Of a DNA stretch of 64,000 nt, positions 59,823-64,000 are shown piece by piece. Made by a program: the position numbers and the translations under genes. The stretch is from the NCBI RefSeq assembly GCF_002217795.2, contig NZ_AP018823.1, forward strand, positions 1,302,001 to 1,366,000, written 5' to 3'. A model generated the notes under the pieces. The model was not told the DNA's origin, ran no database searches, and was given only the letters and a program-made list of their open reading frames with translations. The first letter of the stretch is position 1. Each line of letters opens with the position of its first letter. The DNA is from Aquitalea magnusonii (GTDB lineage Bacteria > Pseudomonadota > Gammaproteobacteria > Burkholderiales > Chromobacteriaceae).

Positions 59823-60749
59823 ATGAACATCATTGGCCCCGATGCCCTGGTCTTCGGCGTGGGTGATCTGCCCGCCTGCCGTCAGTACCTGCGCGACTAT
59901 GGCTTGAAAGATGCCGGTGGCGACCGTTTCGAAGCCCTCGATGGCACCGCCATCGTGCTGCGCGCCGAGGACGACGCCACCTTGCCACCGGCCATGGGTA
60001 CCGCCAGCCTGCTGCGCGAAACCGTCTATGGCGTGGCCGATGTCGCCACGCTGGACGCCATCGAAGCCGAACTGCGCCGCGACCGCGAAGTCAGCCGTCG
60101 CGATGGTGTGGTACGCAGCGTCGATGACATGGGTTTTGCGCTGGCTTTCCAGTTGACGGTGCGGCGCGATCTGGCGCTGCCTTCCGAGCGCGTCAACAGC
60201 CCCGGCGACGCCCAGCGCCCACCCAATCAACTGGGTTTGCCTGCGGACTTGCCAGCGCTGCCACGCACCCTGTCGCATGTGGTGTATTTCGTGCCAGACG
60301 TCGCCAAGGCCGAGGCTTTTTATCAACGCCTGGGTTTTAGCTGCACCGACCGTTTCACCGGTGTGGGACCCTTTCTGCGCCCGGCCGGCACGCAAGATCA
60401 CCACACCCTGTTCATGATCCAGACGCCGCCCTTCATGAAAGGCTGCGAACACTTCACCTTCCACATGGGCGGCCCCACTGAAGTGCTGCTGGCCGGTACC
60501 CGCTTTGTCGAGAAGGGCTACCAGAGCTTCTGGGGGCCGGGACGCCACCGCTTTGGCAGCAACTGGTTCTGGTATTTCAATTCGCCGCTGGGCTGCCATG
60601 TCGAATACGACGCCGACATGGACCTGCACGATGAACAGTGGGCCGCGCGCGAAGCGCCCATGGGCGCGGATGCCTCGCAACTGTTCCTGTTCCAGTACCG
60701 TGAGAAGTGGGCACCGGGCAGCCCGCCGCCGCCTGGCGCGGCAGGCTGA
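59823..60749 (+). CDS. Two-domain VOC protein, extradiol dioxygenase type
   Basis: 308 residues from ATG 59823. Two VOC modules; the second has 'LSHVVYFVPDVAKAEAFYQRLGF' (His152), 'CEHFTFHMGG' (His210/214) and 'GCHVEYDAD' (Glu261), a 2-His-1-Glu site at almost the same spacing as BphC. Length also matches type I extradiol dioxygenases. Probably opens a catechol-type ring; substrate unknown. Confidence 0.82.
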   Translation: MNIIGPDALVFGVGDLPACRQYLRDYGLKDAGGDRFEALDGTAIVLRAEDDATLPPAMGTASLLRETVYGVADVATLDAIEAELRRDREVSRRDGVVRSVDDMGFALAFQLTVRRDLALPSERVNSPGDAQRPPNQLGLPADLPALPRTLSHVVYFVPDVAKAEAFYQRLGFSCTDRFTGVGPFLRPAGTQDHHTLFMIQTPPFMKGCEHFTFHMGGPTEVLLAGTRFVEKGYQSFWGPGRHRFGSNWFWYFNSPLGCHVEYDADMDLHDEQWAAREAPMGADASQLFLFQYREKWAPGSPPPPGAAG

Positions 60750-60771
60750 CATTAGCAGCGCGGAGACGGCG

Positions 60772-61110
60772 ATGTACCTGTGCCACATCAGCGAATTACC
60801 CGAGGACGGTGCGCGCGGTTTCGATACCGCAGGCGCAGGGCAGGCCACCATCTTCCTGCTGCGCAAGGGCGATCAGCTGCGCGGCTGGCGGGACTTCTGC
60901 CCGCACCACGGCACACCGCTGCCATGGCGGCGCGATGCCTACCTCGACACTAGCGGCCAGCACGTGGTCTGTGCCGCCCATGGCGCGCGGTTCGATCCGC
61001 TCAGCGGGCTGTGTACGCTCGGCCCTTGTCTGGGCGACAGGCTCATCCCGGTGCCATTGCGCATCGATGACGCAGGTGGCCTGCATGTGGCCGGGGGTGA
61101 GCAGATTTAA
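60772..61110 (+). CDS. Rieske [2Fe-2S] ferredoxin
   Basis: 112 residues from ATG 60772. Cluster ligands 'FCPHHGTPL' (Cys43, His45) and 'VVCAAHGARFDPLSGLC' (Cys67, His70). No separate oxygenase alpha subunit is in the window, so it may serve as an electron carrier for the FAD monooxygenase or an oxygenase elsewhere. Confidence 0.9.
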   Translation: MYLCHISELPEDGARGFDTAGAGQATIFLLRKGDQLRGWRDFCPHHGTPLPWRRDAYLDTSGQHVVCAAHGARFDPLSGLCTLGPCLGDRLIPVPLRIDDAGGLHVAGGEQI

Positions 61111-61153
61111 TTCGTACAAGAAAAATTCAACAAGAAAATAAAGGAGACACATC

Positions 61154-62284
61154 ATGACACTAGCAGCGCAACGCATCCTCATCATCGGCGGCGGTTTTTC
61201 CGGCATGTCGGCCGCCATCGACCTGCGCCGCCGTGGCGCACACGTAGAACTGGTCGAACTTGATGCCCAGTGGCGCAACTATGGTGCCGGCATCAGCCTG
61301 GGACCGGCCACCCTGCGTGCCTTGAAGCAACTGGGCGTGCTCGACGCCTTCCTGCGTGAAGGCGCCGCCGGTGACGGCGTACGCCTGTGCCTGCCGCATG
61401 GCCCGCAAGTTGCCGAACTGCCCACGCCACGCCTGGCCGCGCCCGATGTGCCGGGCGGCGGCGCGATCCTGCGGCCGGTACTGGCCCGCATCCTGGCTGA
61501 TGCCACCCGCGCCGCGGGTACCGACGTGCGCCTGGGCTGCACCTTCACCGCACTGCGCGAAGTCGGCGAGCAAGTCGAGGTGGACTTCACCGATGGCCAG
61601 ACCCGTCGCTACGACCTGGTGATCGGCGCCGACGGTCTTTATTCCAAGCTGCGCGCCGAGGTCTTTCCCGACGCCCCAAAACCGCGCTATAGCGGTCAGG
61701 CGGTATGGCGTGCGGTGCTGCCGCGCCCGCCAGAGATCGTCACGGCCACCATGTGGCTGGGGCCGCGCATCAAGCCGGGCGTGAATCCGGTTTCCCGGGA
61801 GGAGATGTACCTCTTCGTCACCGAGCCGCGCCCGGTGAATGACCATGTTGATCCGGCTACCTTCGTCAGCCATCTGCGCGGCTTGCTGGAAGGCTTCAGC
61901 GCTCCGGTGTTGCAGACCATACGCGAGCAGATCGACGACAAGGCCCGCATCATCTTCCGTCCGCTGGAAGGCCTGCTTTTGCCGCGTCCGTGGCACCGGG
62001 GCAGGGTGGTGCTCATCGGCGACGCCGTACATGCCACTACCCCGCACCTGGCTTCGGGTGCCTGCATCGGCATTGAAGACGCGCTGGTGCTGGCCGAGGA
62101 ACTGGCGCGCCATAGTCAGGTGCCGCTGGCCCTGTCGGCCTTCGAAGAGCGCCGCTGGGAGCGTTGCCGCATGGTGGTGGAGAACTCGGCCCGGCTAGGC
62201 GAGATCGAGGTCGAAGGCGGCGACAAGGACGAGCACTCCCGCATCATGCGCGAATCACATGCCGCGCTGGCGCTGCCGATCTGA
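61154..62284 (+). CDS. FAD-dependent aromatic monooxygenase
   Basis: 376 residues. FAD fold 'ILIIGGGFSGMSAAIDLRRRGAHVELVE', DG motif 'YDLVIGADGLYSKLR', GD motif 'GRVVLIGDAVHATTPHLASGACIGIEDALVLAEEL'. The PHBH-type hydroxylase adds a hydroxyl to an aromatic ring. AAAGGAG upstream of ATG 61154. Would prepare the substrate for the VOC ring-cleavage enzyme. Confidence 0.93.
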   Translation: MTLAAQRILIIGGGFSGMSAAIDLRRRGAHVELVELDAQWRNYGAGISLGPATLRALKQLGVLDAFLREGAAGDGVRLCLPHGPQVAELPTPRLAAPDVPGGGAILRPVLARILADATRAAGTDVRLGCTFTALREVGEQVEVDFTDGQTRRYDLVIGADGLYSKLRAEVFPDAPKPRYSGQAVWRAVLPRPPEIVTATMWLGPRIKPGVNPVSREEMYLFVTEPRPVNDHVDPATFVSHLRGLLEGFSAPVLQTIREQIDDKARIIFRPLEGLLLPRPWHRGRVVLIGDAVHATTPHLASGACIGIEDALVLAEELARHSQVPLALSAFEERRWERCRMVVENSARLGEIEVEGGDKDEHSRIMRESHAALALPI

Positions 62285-62344
62285 ATTTCCGGACGACATG
62301 GACGATTGATGTTTCTCAATTTGCGTGCAACGCAAGGAGACAAG

Positions 62345-63499
62345 ATGATCACGAGCAATTCCAAGCGCGCGCTGGCTGCGCTGATGCTGGCGCATTGCGC
62401 CGGCATGATAGACCTGGTCGCGCTGCCGATCTGGGTTGGCACGCTGGTGGCGCATTACCACTTCGACCCCATGCAGGCCGGCTTGCTGGCTTCGCTGTTC
62501 CTGGGCGGGGCCGTGCTGGCCAGCGCCGTGCTGGCACCGTACTTCAACCCGGATACGGCGCGCTGGCAGGCCGCCATCGGCTTCAGCCTGTCGGCCCTGC
62601 TGTTCGCCGTGGCGGCACAAACCAGTCACTACCTGCTGCTGGCTGCGCTGCATGCGCTATGCGGCATCACCACCGGGATGTCGCTGAGCGTTACGCACGG
62701 CACCATCGCCAGGGGCAGCAATCCGCATCGCGGCTTTGCGCTGGTGGGCATTGCGCTGGGTGTGTTCGCCATCCTGTTTCTCGGCGCTGCGCCGCCTGTC
62801 GTCGCCAGCCTGGGTGGCCCGGTGCTGTTCTATCTGTTTGCCGGTGTGATGGCTGTGGGTGCGCTGGCCTGCGCCCTGGCCTTTCCGCGTCCCGAGAGCG
62901 GCGGTCTACCGCGCGTGACCCAGCCTCGCCAGCCGGTGCCGCGCCAGATCTGGTACGGCATTGTCGGCATCGCCTGCATGGGGCTGGTGCAGTCGATGAC
63001 CTTCAGCTTTCTGGAACGCGTCGGCAGTGATCGTGGCTTCGGCCTGAACGCCGTGACCGGCGTGCTGATTGCACTGGGCTTCGTCAACCTGCTGCCGGCA
63101 CCGCTGGCCGCCTTGCTGGAAAAACGCCTGCCGGCCCGCACCGTGCTGATGGCAGGCCCGCTGGTGCAGGCCCTGCTGGTGGTGGTGATCATGACCTCGG
63201 TTCACTTTGCGCCCTATGCGGCGGCCGCTTCGGTGTTTGCCGCCGTGATGATCTTCACCCACACCTTTGCCTTCGGCCTGATGGCCCGCCTGGACCGCAG
63301 TGGCCGTGCCATGGCCGCCACGCCCGCCATGCTGATGACCGGTGCGGCCATTGGCCCCATCCTCGGTGGCACGCTGGTACAGGGCTGGGGCTATGCCAGC
63401 CTGGGGCCGGTGACACTGGTACTGGGTGTGGCTGCATCGTTCTGTTTCTCGCGGCTGCCGCGCAGCAGCGCTGTTCAAACCCAGGAGGCACTGGCATGA
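62345..63499 (+). CDS. MFS transporter
   Basis: 384 residues from ATG 62345 (AAGGAG). About 12 hydrophobic helices, and an MFS N-terminal half with 'HYHFDPMQAGLLASLFLGGAVLASAVLAPYFN'. Stop overlaps the cyclase gene (ATGA). Probably imports the operon's substrate; direction not provable from sequence. Confidence 0.88.
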   Translation: MITSNSKRALAALMLAHCAGMIDLVALPIWVGTLVAHYHFDPMQAGLLASLFLGGAVLASAVLAPYFNPDTARWQAAIGFSLSALLFAVAAQTSHYLLLAALHALCGITTGMSLSVTHGTIARGSNPHRGFALVGIALGVFAILFLGAAPPVVASLGGPVLFYLFAGVMAVGALACALAFPRPESGGLPRVTQPRQPVPRQIWYGIVGIACMGLVQSMTFSFLERVGSDRGFGLNAVTGVLIALGFVNLLPAPLAALLEKRLPARTVLMAGPLVQALLVVVIMTSVHFAPYAAAASVFAAVMIFTHTFAFGLMARLDRSGRAMAATPAMLMTGAAIGPILGGTLVQGWGYASLGPVTLVLGVAASFCFSRLPRSSAVQTQEALA

Positions 63500-64000
63500 C
63501 CGCATCCTTGCAAGCCCGTCGGCGTCATCGTTTCGTCGATTTGTCCATCTATCTTGAAAACGATGTGCTCTCCGACCCGCCGCCGCTGGCACCGAAGATC
63601 ACCTACCAGACCCATGCCGACACCCTGCCGGAATTCATGGCCATGCTGCCCGGCACCCGGCCCGAGGATTATCCCGACGGCGAGGCCGCCGCTGCCGAGT
63701 GGGTGACGCTGACCACGCACAACGGCACCCATCTGGATGCCCCCTGGCATTTTCATTCCACCCAGGATGCCAAGAACGGCGGTGCGCGCCCCTCCATCAC
63801 CATCGACCAAGTGCCGCTGGAGTGGTGCTTCCAGCCGGGCGTGAAGCTGGACTTCCGCCATTTTCCCGATGGCTATGTTGCTACCGCCGCCGATGTGGAA
63901 GCCGAACTCAGGCGCATCGGCCACGAGCTGCAGCCGCTGGACATCGTGGTGGTCAACACCCGTGCCGGTTCGCGCTACGGTCAGCAGGACTATCTCGGTG
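63496..64000 (+). CDS. Cyclase-family (kynurenine formamidase-like) hydrolase, partial
   Basis: 168 codons visible, running off the right edge. 'FVDLSIYLENDVLSDPPPLAP' and the metal site 'THNGTHLDAPWHFHS' (His75, His79, Asp81, His85) define the cyclase family PF04199, which hydrolyses amides, lactones or enol lactones. Last visible gene of the catabolic operon; translationally coupled to the transporter. Confidence 0.9.
   Translation, partial: MTASLQARRRHRFVDLSIYLENDVLSDPPPLAPKITYQTHADTLPEFMAMLPGTRPEDYPDGEAAAAEWVTLTTHNGTHLDAPWHFHSTQDAKNGGARPSITIDQVPLEWCFQPGVKLDFRHFPDGYVATAADVEAELRRIGHELQPLDIVVVNTRAGSRYGQQDYLG

Overview
The window looks like the chromosome of a GC-rich betaproteobacterium, most likely Neisseriales (Aquitalea/Chromobacterium/Vogesella-like). 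That placement is an inference from gene content and codon style, not from a marker gene. No rRNA, tRNA or CRISPR array was seen.

Region 1 (1 to about 37.4 kb, almost all minus strand) is a Mu-like transposable prophage read right to left. From the right come a repressor (plus strand, 36.6 kb) with an operator cluster, Ner, a CII-like regulator, MuA, MuB, early genes including a phage HU, GemA and Mor. Then come lysis genes (endolysin, holin-like, Rz and an embedded Rz1), gp27 to gp30, gpG, gpI with nested gpZ, capsid gpT, gp35 to gp38, sheath, tube, gp41 with a -1 frameshift, tape measure, gpN, gpP, gp45 to gp48 and tail fibre. The left end leaves the window inside the tail fibre chaperone. 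AT-rich cargo genes (morons) interrupt the core at about 3.4-3.9, 16.8-17.6, 23.1-23.6, 25.6-27.5, 27.6-28.4 and 29.4-29.8 kb. The most notable is a two-gene membrane protein plus metallo-beta-lactamase-fold operon (25.9-27.3 kb). Baseplate gene gp45 is split by an intact 1232-bp IS3-family element with a 3-bp target duplication. The prophage is therefore probably defective for virions, but restorable by precise excision.

Region 2 (37.5-39.3 kb) holds a fragment of another phage tail (fibre C-terminus plus chaperone and terminator). It is cut by a second copy of the same IS without target duplication, a likely rearrangement scar.

Region 3 (39.4-56.4 kb) is an orphan type VI secretion cargo island. 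It carries a PAAR protein with an HEMTH metallopeptidase-like domain plus a secreted partner. It also carries a phospholipase D effector (5' end hit by an IS407-group element with ACGT duplication) plus a lipoprotein, VgrG, a DUF4123 adaptor, three tandem 547-bp DUF3304 lipoprotein copies and a DUF2235 (Tle1-type) lipase. A DKNYY-like protein follows. Remnants of an adenine and a cytosine DNA methyltransferase lie inside or at the edge of the island.

Region 4 (56.4-64 kb) is a catabolic cluster. A NodD-like LysR regulator is divergent from a SphA/MetA-type outer-membrane channel, an alpha/beta hydrolase, a two-domain extradiol-type VOC protein, a Rieske ferredoxin, a FAD monooxygenase, an MFS transporter and a cyclase-family hydrolase running off the right edge. 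The set suggests hydroxylation, ring cleavage and C-C hydrolysis of an unidentified aromatic compound.
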